A stretch of DNA of 64,000 nucleotides from Cellulomonas gilvus ATCC 13127. GTDB taxonomy: Bacteria > Actinomycetota > Actinomycetes > Actinomycetales > Cellulomonadaceae. The notes under the pieces are model-generated. The model was given only the letters and a program-made list of their open reading frames with translations. It ran no database searches and was not told the DNA's origin. Location of the stretch: positions 2,790,001 to 2,854,000 of the forward strand of contig NC_015671.1 in assembly GCF_000218545.1 (NCBI RefSeq). The letters run 5' to 3'. The position numbers and the translations under genes are program-made. Shown here piece after piece: positions 35,513 to 43,728 of this stretch. How positions within the stretch are numbered: the stretch's first letter is position 1; every line of letters begins with the position of its first letter.

Positions 35513-36871
35513 TCAGGTCGGCGCGGGGCGGCCCTCCTGTCCGGTGCGGGGCCGGGGGTCCAGCGCCACCCAGCGCACGCCGTGCGCCGGGACGAGGAGG
35601 TCGAGCGCGCCGGTCGGCGCGGACGGGTCGGACCGCGGAGCGACCGGCAGCGCGGCGTCCCACAGGTCGCGCACCGCCCAGTCGTGCCGCGCCGCGAGCT
35701 CGTGGCCGACGAGCGCTCCCACCGCGACGGTGCACGTGCGGGGCGCCGGGCCGGTCCAGAACACGGCTGCGTACCGCGTCGCCGACGGTTCGTCGCCACC
35801 CGCGCGGGCCGTCCAGACGACGACCTCGCCGTCGCCGTCCGGCTCGCGCAGGACCTCACGCCCGTCGACCGACGTGCGCAGCACGTGTCCGACCGCGGGG
35901 TTGGCGAGCAGCGCGATGGTCGCGGCGTCGCTCGTGGGCAGGTCGCCGCCCATCATGAGCGGCGAGCGCGCCATGACCCAGAGCGTGAGGAGCGTGCGCT
36001 GCTCGTCGGGCGTCAGGCGGCTGTGCCGGTCCTCGCCCCGTTCGGCGCGGATGCCGATCCGCCCGAGCGGCAGCATGTCGGCGTCGGCCCATGCGCCCGG
36101 GGCCTGCAGCGGCGCCCAGCGGGCGAGCCGCGCGAACGACGCGTGGACGTCCTCCCACCGGTCCCACAGGTCGTCGCACACGCGCCAGAGGTTGCCGTGC
36201 TCGGCCAGCAGTGCGTGGTCGTGCGTCGAGACCCCGGTGCCCGGGGACAGCGACAGGACCATCGGCCGGCCCGCCCGCTCGATCGCCAGGGACCACGCGC
36301 GGACGGCGTCCACGTGCAGCGGCGCGAGCATGTCGTCGACCTTGACGTAGTCCACGCCCCATCGCGCGAGCTGGGCGACCTGGCCGTCGAGCCACGCCTG
36401 CGCGGCGGGGTGGGTGTGGTCGAGACCGTAGTTGTGGGGGTTCCACGCGCACGTCGAGGTCGTGTCGGCCGCGTCGCGCGCGGTCCACGCGGTGCCCTCG
36501 ACGGGCAGGTCCAGCTCGACCGCGCGGCGGGGGATGCCGCGCAGCACGTGCACGCCGAACCGCAGGCCCAGCGCGTGCACCTGGGCCGCGAGCGCGGTGA
36601 AGCCGCTGCCGTCCGCGGACGAGGCGAAGCGCCCCGGCGCAGGCACGGGCCGCCCGCCGGCGTCGAGGCACAGCGGCGCGGCGTCGTTGTAGCCGTGCGC
36701 TCGAGCGGTCGGGTCGGACCAGTCGATGTCGACCACCACGGTGTCCCAGCCGAGCGGCAGCAGGTGCTCGGCGAGGAAGCGCGCGTTCGCCAGGACCTCG
36801 TGCTCGGTCACCGTGGTGCCGTAGCAGTCCCAGCTGTTCCACCCCATGGGTGGCGTGTGCGCCACGCCCAT
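35513..36871 (-). CDS. GH27 glycosidase, alpha-galactosidase fold with DIDW active-site change (possible beta-L-arabinopyranosidase)
   Basis: A 452-residue cytoplasmic enzyme. The GH27 opening is PPMGWNSWDCYG. The nucleophile is Asp179 (YVKVDDML) and the acid/base is Asp263 (WADADMLPLG). The usual galactose-binding Asp-Asp-(Cys/Gly)-Trp is here VDIDW (residues 47-51), so Ile49 replaces the second Asp. I recall the same Asp-to-Ile change in the GH27 beta-L-arabinopyranosidase of Streptomyces avermitilis. Together with the arabinan neighbours this suggests L-arabinopyranoside rather than galactoside as substrate. The ATG 36871 has AGGGAG; an operator lies 29 bases upstream. Confidence 0.82.
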   Translation of the reverse strand: MGVAHTPPMGWNSWDCYGTTVTEHEVLANARFLAEHLLPLGWDTVVVDIDWSDPTARAHGYNDAAPLCLDAGGRPVPAPGRFASSADGSGFTALAAQVHALGLRFGVHVLRGIPRRAVELDLPVEGTAWTARDAADTTSTCAWNPHNYGLDHTHPAAQAWLDGQVAQLARWGVDYVKVDDMLAPLHVDAVRAWSLAIERAGRPMVLSLSPGTGVSTHDHALLAEHGNLWRVCDDLWDRWEDVHASFARLARWAPLQAPGAWADADMLPLGRIGIRAERGEDRHSRLTPDEQRTLLTLWVMARSPLMMGGDLPTSDAATIALLANPAVGHVLRTSVDGREVLREPDGDGEVVVWTARAGGDEPSATRYAAVFWTGPAPRTCTVAVGALVGHELAARHDWAVRDLWDAALPVAPRSDPSAPTGALDLLVPAHGVRWVALDPRPRTGQEGRPAPT

Positions 36872-36899
36872 CGACTCGCTCCCTCGCGATCGTCGTCGT

Positions 36900-36915
36900 T
36901 CTACATCGTTGTAGA
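36900..36915. promoter_or_regulatory. LacI-type operator O1 before the GH27 gene
   Basis: TCTACATCGTTGTAGA matches the palindrome TCTACAACGTTGTAGA at 15 of 16 positions. It lies directly downstream of the predicted minus-strand promoter, where bound repressor would block transcription. Confidence 0.8.
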
Positions 36916-36918
36916 GGA

Positions 36919-36948
36919 ACCATGCCCGATGCGGTGCCCTCCCGTCAA
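36919..36948 (-). promoter_or_regulatory. Predicted promoter of the GH27-GH51-GH43 operon
   Basis: On the minus strand TTGACG (36948-36943), an 18-base spacer and CATGGT (36924-36919). Operator O1 follows within 4 bases, at the expected transcription start. Confidence 0.5.
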
Positions 36949-37060
36949 CGCCCACCCGCTTCACACATCCAGCCTGCGTCTGCGCAGGTCAGGCGACACG
37001 TGGGACCGCAGGTCCCCGGACGGGGGGCCACGAGGCCCTTGGCCGTGACCGGATCGTTGC
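36949..37060. other. Centre of the 394-base divergent regulatory region
   Basis: The gap 36872-37265 between the GH27 and binding-protein genes is the longest gene-free stretch. Its edges hold promoters and operators; this middle part holds no ORF or repeat that I can support. Confidence 0.5.
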
Positions 37061-37090
37061 TTGACCGATCATGCCGAACCGTGCCATCTT
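37061..37090 (+). promoter_or_regulatory. Predicted promoter of the sugar ABC importer operon
   Basis: TTGACC (37061-37066), an 18-base spacer and CATCTT (37085-37090). The two overlapping operators begin at the last base of the -10. The leader to the ATG is about 165 bases. Confidence 0.5.
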
Positions 37091-37105
37091 GTGCAACGTT
37101 GTAGA
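37090..37105. promoter_or_regulatory. LacI-type operator O2
   Basis: TGTGCAACGTTGTAGA matches the consensus TCTACAACGTTGTAGA at 13 of 16 positions. The right half-site is intact. Confidence 0.7.
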
Positions 37106-37118
37106 TCAACGTTGTAGA
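37103..37118. promoter_or_regulatory. LacI-type operator O3, overlapping O2
   Basis: AGATCAACGTTGTAGA again has the intact right half CAACGTTGTAGA. O2 and O3 are spaced 13 bases apart and share 3 bases, so a single dimer at a time, or half-site binding, is expected. Confidence 0.65.
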
Positions 37119-37265
37119 TTTCGGCGTTGGCACACTGGAGAGGTCAAAGGAGACCAGCAGGGACGTACGGGCGGTGCACGGAGGCACCCGCCCGGGCCGG
37201 ACGGTTCGTCCGGTTCGCCCCGACGGACGACCTGACCCCACCCTCGACTTGGGAGGCAGGCAGAG

Positions 37266-38621
37266 ATGAACAGCAGGACCAGGCTGCTCGCGGGCGCTGT
37301 GGCGACCGCACTCATGGGTGCGCTCGCGCTCACGGCGTGCAGCGGCGGTGGCGGCGGCGGCGAGGACGGCGACAAGACGATCACGTTCATGTTCCGCGGC
37401 GGCACCGACGAGAAGGCCGCCTACCAGGCGGCGATCAACCGGTACACCGAGGACACGGGCGTCAAGGTCAACGTCATCGTCACGGACGCGGACCAGTACG
37501 CGACCAAGCTGCAGGCCGCGGTGGCCGGCAACAACGTGCCCGACGTGTTCTACATCGAGCAGGCGAGCCTGCAGTCGTACGTCGCCTCGGGCGTCTTGAT
37601 GGACATCACCGACCAGGTCGCCGAGTCCGGCGTGGACCTCGACAACATCTGGGCCTACGGCGTGGACTCCTACCGCTTCGACGGCACCACGCAGGGCACG
37701 CCCGACGGGCGCCTGTACGGCCTGCCCAAGGACGTCGGCCCGTTCTCCTTCGGCTACAACAAGACGATGCTCGAGGAGGCCGGCATCCCGCTGCCGGACA
37801 AGGACACCCCGCTCACGTGGGAGGAGTTCGTCGAGATCTGCAAGAAGCTCACCACCGACACCGACGGTGACGGCGCCGTGGACCAGTGGGGCACCGGCCT
37901 CAACGTCCAGTGGAACCTGCAGTCGATGGTGTGGAGCAACGGCGGCGACTGGACCAACGCCGACCACACCCAGGTCACGGTGGACACCCCCGAGTTCGCC
38001 GACGCGCTGCAGAAGTTCGCGGACCTGACCAACGTCGACAAGGTCACGCCCTCGGCGTCCGACGCCGCGACGCTCGACACGTACCAGCGCTGGATGGCCG
38101 GCGAGATCGGCTTCTTCCCGGTCGGCCCGTGGGACGTCAGCGTCTACAACGACCTCGACTTCGACTACGACCTGATCCCCTGGCCCAGCGTCGGCGGCAC
38201 CGAGTCGGCCACGTGGATCGGGTCGCTCGGCATCGGCGTCTCGGCCACGAGCGACCACCCGCAGGACGCGGTGAACCTGGTGACCTACCTGTCCGCGGAC
38301 ACCGAGGCCCAGCAGACCCTCGTCGACGCGAACATCCAGATCCCGAACCTCATCGACGTCGCGCAGACGTGGGCGACGGCGGCCGACGCCGAGCCCGCGA
38401 ACCGCCAGGAGTTCCTCGACGTGGTGCAGGACTACGGCCGCGCGATGCCCGCCGCGTTCACGTACGGCGCGGAGTGGTACGACGAGCTCTGGACCAACAT
38501 CCAGCCCGTGCTCGACGGCAAGCAGACGGCCGCCGACTACCTCGCCGAGACGCAGCCCAAGATGCAGAAGCTCCTCGACGAGTCGATCGCCAACGCCGAG
38601 CAGGCCGGCGCAGGCGCCTGA
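37266..38621 (+). CDS. CUT1 sugar ABC transporter substrate-binding lipoprotein
   Basis: A 451-residue extracellular binding protein. The signal peptide NSRTRLLAGAVATALMGAL ends at lipobox LTAC (Cys25), followed by a Gly-rich linker. The mature region shows FMFRGGTDEKAAYQAAINRY, DVFYIEQASLQSY and KDVGPFSFGYNKTMLEEAGI, as in oligosaccharide-binding proteins. From its context the ligand is probably an arabino-oligosaccharide. It is the first gene of the plus-strand operon and is followed by a strong hairpin before the permeases. Confidence 0.93.
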   Translation: MNSRTRLLAGAVATALMGALALTACSGGGGGGEDGDKTITFMFRGGTDEKAAYQAAINRYTEDTGVKVNVIVTDADQYATKLQAAVAGNNVPDVFYIEQASLQSYVASGVLMDITDQVAESGVDLDNIWAYGVDSYRFDGTTQGTPDGRLYGLPKDVGPFSFGYNKTMLEEAGIPLPDKDTPLTWEEFVEICKKLTTDTDGDGAVDQWGTGLNVQWNLQSMVWSNGGDWTNADHTQVTVDTPEFADALQKFADLTNVDKVTPSASDAATLDTYQRWMAGEIGFFPVGPWDVSVYNDLDFDYDLIPWPSVGGTESATWIGSLGIGVSATSDHPQDAVNLVTYLSADTEAQQTLVDANIQIPNLIDVAQTWATAADAEPANRQEFLDVVQDYGRAMPAAFTYGAEWYDELWTNIQPVLDGKQTAADYLAETQPKMQKLLDESIANAEQAGAGA

Positions 38622-38627
38622 GGACCC

Positions 38628-38658
38628 GGGGCCCGGCCGGCCACCCCGGCCGGGCCCC
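38628..38658 (+). terminator. Strong hairpin after the sugar-binding-protein gene
   Basis: GGGGCCCGGCCGG (38628-38640) and CCGGCCGGGCCCC (38646-38658) form a perfect 13-pair stem with a 5-base loop, 6 bases after the stop. There is no T-tract. It is likely to give partial termination or 3' protection, raising binding protein over permease. Confidence 0.7.
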
Positions 38659-38698
38659 ACCCCTCACGCCGCTCGAGCATCCGAGAGGACGATCCGCG

Positions 38699-39679
38699 AT
38701 GACGCGAAGCCCGGCCCCCGAGGCCCCCGTCGACGGCCCCACGACCGTCGACACCGCCGGCGCCCCCGCCCGGCCCCCCATGCGCGACGCCCGCGCGCGC
38801 CGGCGCCTGCACCGCGTCGAGCACCGCTGGGCGCTGGCGTTCGTCGGCCTGCCCGTGATCGGGTTCCTCCTGTTCACGCTGTACCCGATCGGGTTCGCGA
38901 TCTACGCGTCGCTGACCAGCTGGAACGGCCTCGGGCCCATGCGGTTCGTCGGCCTCGACAACTACACGCAGCTGCTGTCCGACGAGTACTTCCACAAGAG
39001 CCTGTTCAACACGTTCTTCTACATGATCGGCATCCCGATCGGTCTCGCGCTGTCGCTGCTGCTCGCGCTCGCGCTCAACCGCCGGATCCCGGGGCGCACG
39101 GCGTTCCGGACCATCTACTACGTGCCGGTCATCTCCTCGCTCGCGGCGATCGCGATCGTGTGGCAGTTCGCGTACAACGGCGACTTCGGCCTCATCAACC
39201 AGGCGCTCGGCTGGTTCGGCATCGACGGCCCCGACTGGTTGCAGAACACCGCGACGGTCAAGCCCGCGATCATCCTCATGGCCATCTGGAAGGGCCTGGG
39301 GTACTCGATGCTCCTGTACCTGGCCGCGATCCAGTCCGTGCCCGCCTCGCTCTACGAGGCGGCGGCGCTCGACGGCGCGAACGCGTTCCAGAAGTTCCGC
39401 TCGATCACGATGCCCATGGTGCGGCCCGTGACCTTCTTCCTGGTGGTCACGAACATCATCGCCGGCGCGCAGATCTTCACCGAGGTCAACATCATGACGC
39501 CGACCGGCGGCCCCGAGTTCAGCTCGGCGTCCGTCGTCTGGTACATCGTGCGCAAGGCCTTCCGGTACCAGCAGATGGGGTACGCCACGGCGATGGCGAT
39601 CGTCCTCGGCATCCTCGTCCTCGTCATCACCCTCATCCAGTTCCGCCTCAACCGGCGCAACAGCTTCAGCATCGAGTGA
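38699..39679 (+). CDS. CUT1 sugar ABC transporter permease (MalF/UgpA type)
   Basis: A 326-residue membrane protein. A 45-residue Pro/Arg-rich cytoplasmic N-terminus is followed by six helices, starting WALAFVGLPVIGFLLFTLYP. The EAA loop for ATPase contact reads EAAALDGANAFQKFRSITMP. The ATG 38699 has GAGAGGA upstream. It pairs with the next permease. The longer open frame through the binding-protein gene is not coding. Confidence 0.93.
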   Translation: MTRSPAPEAPVDGPTTVDTAGAPARPPMRDARARRRLHRVEHRWALAFVGLPVIGFLLFTLYPIGFAIYASLTSWNGLGPMRFVGLDNYTQLLSDEYFHKSLFNTFFYMIGIPIGLALSLLLALALNRRIPGRTAFRTIYYVPVISSLAAIAIVWQFAYNGDFGLINQALGWFGIDGPDWLQNTATVKPAIILMAIWKGLGYSMLLYLAAIQSVPASLYEAAALDGANAFQKFRSITMPMVRPVTFFLVVTNIIAGAQIFTEVNIMTPTGGPEFSSASVVWYIVRKAFRYQQMGYATAMAIVLGILVLVITLIQFRLNRRNSFSIE

Positions 39680-39689
39680 GGCCGCGACC

Positions 39690-40595
39690 ATGACCACGAT
39701 CCCCCAGCTCCGTCGCGGCAAGGCCGTCCCCGCACCCGCGGGCACGCCGGCCCGTGGCGTGCGGTCCGAGAACCGCGTCACCAACGTCGTCCTGTTCGTC
39801 GTCCTCGCGCTGTTCGCGGTCGTCATGATCGCGCCGCTCGCGTGGATGTTCACCACCGCCGTCAAGACCAAGGGCGAGGTCTTCGCCCTGCCCCCCGTGC
39901 TGTGGCCCGAGGCGCCGCAGTGGGACACGTTCACGCGGATGTGGTCCGAGGCGCCGATCCTGTCGGGCTTCAAGAACAGCTTCATCGTCGCGACCACCGT
40001 CACGGTGATCGGCTCGCTGACGTCCGCGCTCGCGGCGTTCGCGCTCGCGAAGATGCGGCTGCCGGGCAAGAACGCGATCTTCCTGGCCCTGCTCTCGGGC
40101 CTGATGATCCCCTACCCGACGATCATGATCCCGCAGTTCGTGATGTTCTCCCGGCTGCACTGGGTGGACACCCTGCTGCCGCTGATCGTGCCGCTGCTGT
40201 TCGGCAACATCATCATGATCTTCTTCATCCGGCAGTACCTGGAGACCGTCCCGGACTCGCTGGTGGAGGCCGCCAAGATCGACGGCGCGTCCTACCTGAC
40301 CATCTTCTTCCGGATGATCATGCCGATGATCCGGCCCGCGATCGCCGCGCAGTTCATCCTCTGGTTCATGACGCTGTGGAACGACTACCTGGCGCCGATC
40401 CTGTACCTGAACTCGCCCGAGAAGCAGACGCTGCAGGTGGTCATCGCCAACCTCAACGTCGAGTTCGCGACGCAGCGCGACTACCCGCTGATCATGGCCG
40501 CGTCGTTCGTGGCGCTGCTGCCGATCCTCGTGGTGTTCCTCATCTTCCAGCGGCAGATCATCGAGTCCGTCGCCCTCACGGGGACCAAGGGCTAG
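39690..40595 (+). CDS. CUT1 sugar ABC transporter permease (MalG/UgpE type)
   Basis: A 301-residue membrane protein with six helices. The typical MalG-side motifs are GLMIPYPTIMIPQFVMFSRL and the EAA loop EAAKIDGASYLTIFFRMIMP, ending in QRQIIESVALTGTKG. It begins 11 bases after the first permease. No ATPase gene is in this operon, so energy must come from a shared MsiK-like ATPase coded elsewhere, as in other CUT1 systems of actinobacteria. Confidence 0.94.
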   Translation: MTTIPQLRRGKAVPAPAGTPARGVRSENRVTNVVLFVVLALFAVVMIAPLAWMFTTAVKTKGEVFALPPVLWPEAPQWDTFTRMWSEAPILSGFKNSFIVATTVTVIGSLTSALAAFALAKMRLPGKNAIFLALLSGLMIPYPTIMIPQFVMFSRLHWVDTLLPLIVPLLFGNIIMIFFIRQYLETVPDSLVEAAKIDGASYLTIFFRMIMPMIRPAIAAQFILWFMTLWNDYLAPILYLNSPEKQTLQVVIANLNVEFATQRDYPLIMAASFVALLPILVVFLIFQRQIIESVALTGTKG

Positions 40596-40599
40596 CGCC

Positions 40600-41922
40600 G
40601 TGGCAGTCACCGACCCGGCCCTCCTCGACCTCGAGACCGCGGGCTGGGGGGCCGACCACGCCCACGACCCGACCGCGGTGCGCGACGACGACGGCACGTA
40701 CTGGCTGTTCTCGACGGACGCGTACGCCGACGGACCCGTGCGCGGCGGCGTGCAGGTCCGCCGCTCGACCGACCTGGTCACCTGGACGTTCCACGGCTGG
40801 GCGCTGCCCGACGTGCCGACCGCCGCGGCCTCCTGGGCCGGTGCGGTGGGCCTGTGGGCGCCCGAGGTGGCGCGCGTGGGCGACGAGTGGCGCATGTACT
40901 GGTCCGCGTCGTCGTTCGGCTCGCGCACGTCGGCCATCGGGCTCGCGGTCGCACCGCACCCCGCCGGTCCCTGGACCGACCGCGGGCTCGTGGTCACCAG
41001 CACGCACGACGGCATCCGCGAGGGCGTGAGCCCGCACGGCGACGGCCCCCCGAACGCCATCGACGCGAACCTGGTGGTCGACGGCGAGCGGCACTGGCTG
41101 GTGTACGGCTCGTTCTTCGGCGGCCTGCACGCGCTCGAGCTCGACCCCGCGACGGGCCTCGCGCTCGCGCAGGGCCCGGGCGTGCTGCTCGCCCGCCGTC
41201 CCGCGGCCGTCGAGGGCGCGATCGAGGGCCCGTACGTGCTGCCGCGGCCGGGTGGCGGCTGGGCCATGCTCGCGTCCTGGGACTCGCTGTTCGACACCTA
41301 CCACGTGCGCGCGGGCGTGGCGGACTCCCCCACCGGCCCGTACGTCGACCGGCTCGGCCGCGACCTGCGGGACGACGCGGGCACCGACGCGGGGACCCCC
41401 GTGCTGACCGGCCACCGCCTGCCCGGCGGACCCGGGCTGCGCGGACCCGGTCACGCCGCGGTGCTCACCGAGGCCGACCGTCAGTACCTGGTGCACCACG
41501 TGCGCGACGCGGACCGCCCGACGCACCACCGCGTCCAGGTGCGCCTGCTCGCGTGGACGCACGACGCGTGGCCCGTGGTCAGCCTGCTGCCGTGGGCGGG
41601 CACGGACCACGAGCGCACGCCCGCGACCGCGTGGCCCGACGACCCGGCCGTCCTGCGCGGCGCCTGGGACGTGCTGGACCTGTCGGCCGACCCGCGTGCC
41701 GTCCAGCCGACCACCAGCAGCACGCTCGAGGTCACGGACGTCGTCGCGCACGGCTCGGGCCGTTTCGCGTGGCGCTGGGGCGACGGCGCACGCGCCGAGG
41801 CCGTCGTCATGCCCGGGCTCGACCCGGTGCGCGCGCACCCCACGTGGACGTTCGGCGCCGTCGACGACCGCGGGCGCGTCGTCGCGGGCGTCCGGCACGC
41901 CGCGGCCGGTCCCACGCCATGA
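40600..41922 (+). CDS. Cytoplasmic GH43 arabinan-active glycosidase
   Basis: A 440-residue enzyme without signal peptide. The propeller opens with HAHDPTAVRDD (catalytic Asp), then LWAPEVARVGD, NAIDANLVVDGERHWLVYGS (second Asp) and EGAIEGPYVL (catalytic Glu). A C-terminal beta-domain of about 110 residues follows. It resembles the exported GH43 upstream in motif order, and probably trims imported arabino-oligosaccharides. The GTG start lies 4 bases after the permease stop. Its stop overlaps the DUF624 start (ATGA). Confidence 0.88.
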   Translation: MAVTDPALLDLETAGWGADHAHDPTAVRDDDGTYWLFSTDAYADGPVRGGVQVRRSTDLVTWTFHGWALPDVPTAAASWAGAVGLWAPEVARVGDEWRMYWSASSFGSRTSAIGLAVAPHPAGPWTDRGLVVTSTHDGIREGVSPHGDGPPNAIDANLVVDGERHWLVYGSFFGGLHALELDPATGLALAQGPGVLLARRPAAVEGAIEGPYVLPRPGGGWAMLASWDSLFDTYHVRAGVADSPTGPYVDRLGRDLRDDAGTDAGTPVLTGHRLPGGPGLRGPGHAAVLTEADRQYLVHHVRDADRPTHHRVQVRLLAWTHDAWPVVSLLPWAGTDHERTPATAWPDDPAVLRGAWDVLDLSADPRAVQPTTSSTLEVTDVVAHGSGRFAWRWGDGARAEAVVMPGLDPVRAHPTWTFGAVDDRGRVVAGVRHAAAGPTP

Positions 41923-42590
41923 CCGCGCCGACCGCGTCGGGCCGCGCATCGGCGAGGATCGTGCCCGTGGGCGACGAGGGGACGGGCTGGGCCGGGCGCG
42001 TCATGACCGGGCTGCGGTGGGTCGAGCACCTGGTGCTGGCCCAGCTCCTGCTGGTGCTCGGCACGCTCGCGGGCGGCGTGCTGCTCGGGCTGTTCCCGGC
42101 GCTCGACGCCGCGGGCCGGCTGCTCGCGCGGCTCACGACGGGTGACGCCTCGACCTCGGTGTGGCGCGACTTCTGGACCGCGTGGCGCGCGCAGTGGCGG
42201 CGCGCCAACACGCTCGGGGCCCCCGCGTGGGCGCTCGGTGCGCTCCTGCTGCTGGACGCCGGCGTGGCCGCCGCGGTGACCGGTCCCGCGGGCGCGGTGC
42301 TGCTCGCCGGGCTGACCGTGGTGGGTGCGTGGACCGCCCTCGTCGTCGCGTTCCTGGTGCCCGTCCTGCGTCGCTACGACGACGGTCTCGTGCCCACGTG
42401 GCGCTTCCTGCTGCTGGCCCCGGCCCTCAGCCCCGGCACGTCCCTCGCGGTGCTGGTCACGTTCGCCGCGGTCGTGCTCACGGCGTGGTTCGTGCCGCCC
42501 GTGGGCGTGCTGGTCGGCGCGAGCGCCGCGCTGCTCGCGTCGGGCTGGCTCGTCGACGCACGGCTCGACCGGATCGACGCACGCGCCTGA
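41919..42590 (+). CDS. DUF624 (YesL-like) membrane protein
   Basis: A 223-residue protein with about four or five hydrophobic segments: LVLAQLLLVLGTLAGGVLLG near the N-terminus, then WRDFWTAWRAQWRRANTLG in a loop. YesL-like proteins commonly accompany CUT1 sugar importers and glycosidases; the biochemical role is not known. The ATG overlaps the GH43 stop by 4 bases. It is the last gene of the plus-strand operon and converges on lacI. Confidence 0.85.
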   Translation: MTAPTASGRASARIVPVGDEGTGWAGRVMTGLRWVEHLVLAQLLLVLGTLAGGVLLGLFPALDAAGRLLARLTTGDASTSVWRDFWTAWRAQWRRANTLGAPAWALGALLLLDAGVAAAVTGPAGAVLLAGLTVVGAWTALVVAFLVPVLRRYDDGLVPTWRFLLLAPALSPGTSLAVLVTFAAVVLTAWFVPPVGVLVGASAALLASGWLVDARLDRIDARA

Positions 42591-42606
42591 TGCGCCGAGC
42601 GCGACG

Positions 42607-43728
42607 TCAGGCCTGGACCACCGCGGTCGAGTCGCGCGCCACGATCGAGTAGTCCGCGATCACCTGCTGGAACGGCCGCTCGTCGTCGGGGTCGTCGATG
42701 CGCGCGAGCAGCAGGTCCACGGCCGTGCGGGCGATCTCCTCGCGGCCCGGGTGCACGGTGGACAGCGTGGGGGCCGAGTACGCGGTCTCGTCGATGTCGT
42801 CGAAGCCCATGACCGCGACCTGACCGGGCACGTCGATGCGGCGTCGGTGCAGCTCGTGCAGCGCACCGAGCGCGAGCGCGTCGTTGAGCCCGAACACGGC
42901 GTCCAGCTCGACGCCCGCGTCGAGCAGGTGCGCCATGGCCTCGGCGCCGGTCGCGCGGTGCCACAGCCCCGCCTCGGCCACCAGCGCCGGGTCGAACGGG
43001 ATGCCCGCGTCCTCGAGCGCGCGGCGGTAGCCCTGCACGCGCAGCGCCGCGGAGCCGACGCCCTCGCCGGGGTGCGCACCCACGACCGCGATCCGCCGCC
43101 GGCCCCGCTCGATCAGGTGCCGCGTCGCGGCTCGCGCCGCCTCGACGTTGCTCATGGTCACGTGGTCGGCCGGACCGCCGAAGATGCGCTCACCCAGCAG
43201 CACCAGCGGGTAGGCCACCACCGCGAGCTCGCCCACGTCGTCGGGACCCAGCGCGAGGGGCGAGTAGATGAGGCCGTCCGTGAACTGCCGCCGCTGCCCG
43301 GAGATGACCTCGAGCTCACGCTCGCGGACCGCGCCGGTCTGCTCGATGAGCACCGTCACCCCGCGCTCCTCGGCCGCACGGATCACCGAGTCCGCGAGCT
43401 CGGCGAAGTACGGCAGGGAGAGCTCGGGCACCGCGAGGCCGATCAGCCCGGTGCGACCGCGCCGCAGGTTCCGCGCGCTCACGTTGACCTGGTAGCCCAG
43501 CTCGAGGATCGCCTCCTCGACCTTCTGGCGCGTGGACTCCCGGATGTACGGGTAGCCGTTGATGACGTTCGAGACGGTCTTGACCGAGACCGACGCGCGC
43601 GCCGCGACCTCGTGCATCGTGACCGCACCGCCGCGTCGACCGCTCACCTTGCGCACCTTCCTGACCGGGGCCGCGTCACGCGTCGTCACGGGCGGCTGTG
43701 CCGAGCCTGGCAGAGCGTCGGTGGTCAT
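42607..43728 (-). CDS. LacI family transcriptional repressor of the arabinoside cluster
   Basis: A 373-residue regulator. About 35 polar residues precede a LacI-type HTH: TMHEVAARASVSVKTVSNVI, then NGYPYIRESTRQKVEEAI. The hinge and a periplasmic-binding-protein-like sensor domain follow (RTGLIGLAVPELSLPYFAEL; AVMGFDDIDETAYSAPTLS). The ATG 43728 overlaps the GH127 stop (ATGA), so it is co-expressed with GH127. Four matching operators before GH27, the importer and GH127 are its likely targets, which would include its own operon. Confidence 0.93.
   Translation of the reverse strand: MTTDALPGSAQPPVTTRDAAPVRKVRKVSGRRGGAVTMHEVAARASVSVKTVSNVINGYPYIRESTRQKVEEAILELGYQVNVSARNLRRGRTGLIGLAVPELSLPYFAELADSVIRAAEERGVTVLIEQTGAVRERELEVISGQRRQFTDGLIYSPLALGPDDVGELAVVAYPLVLLGERIFGGPADHVTMSNVEAARAATRHLIERGRRRIAVVGAHPGEGVGSAALRVQGYRRALEDAGIPFDPALVAEAGLWHRATGAEAMAHLLDAGVELDAVFGLNDALALGALHELHRRRIDVPGQVAVMGFDDIDETAYSAPTLSTVHPGREEIARTAVDLLLARIDDPDDERPFQQVIADYSIVARDSTAVVQA

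Noticed and set aside
32794..35859. One 1021-codon ORF joining GH43 to upstream sequence (possible fusion)
   Set aside because: The upstream part is the shadow of the GH51 gene. GH43 has its own GTG overlapping the GH51 stop and its own export signal.
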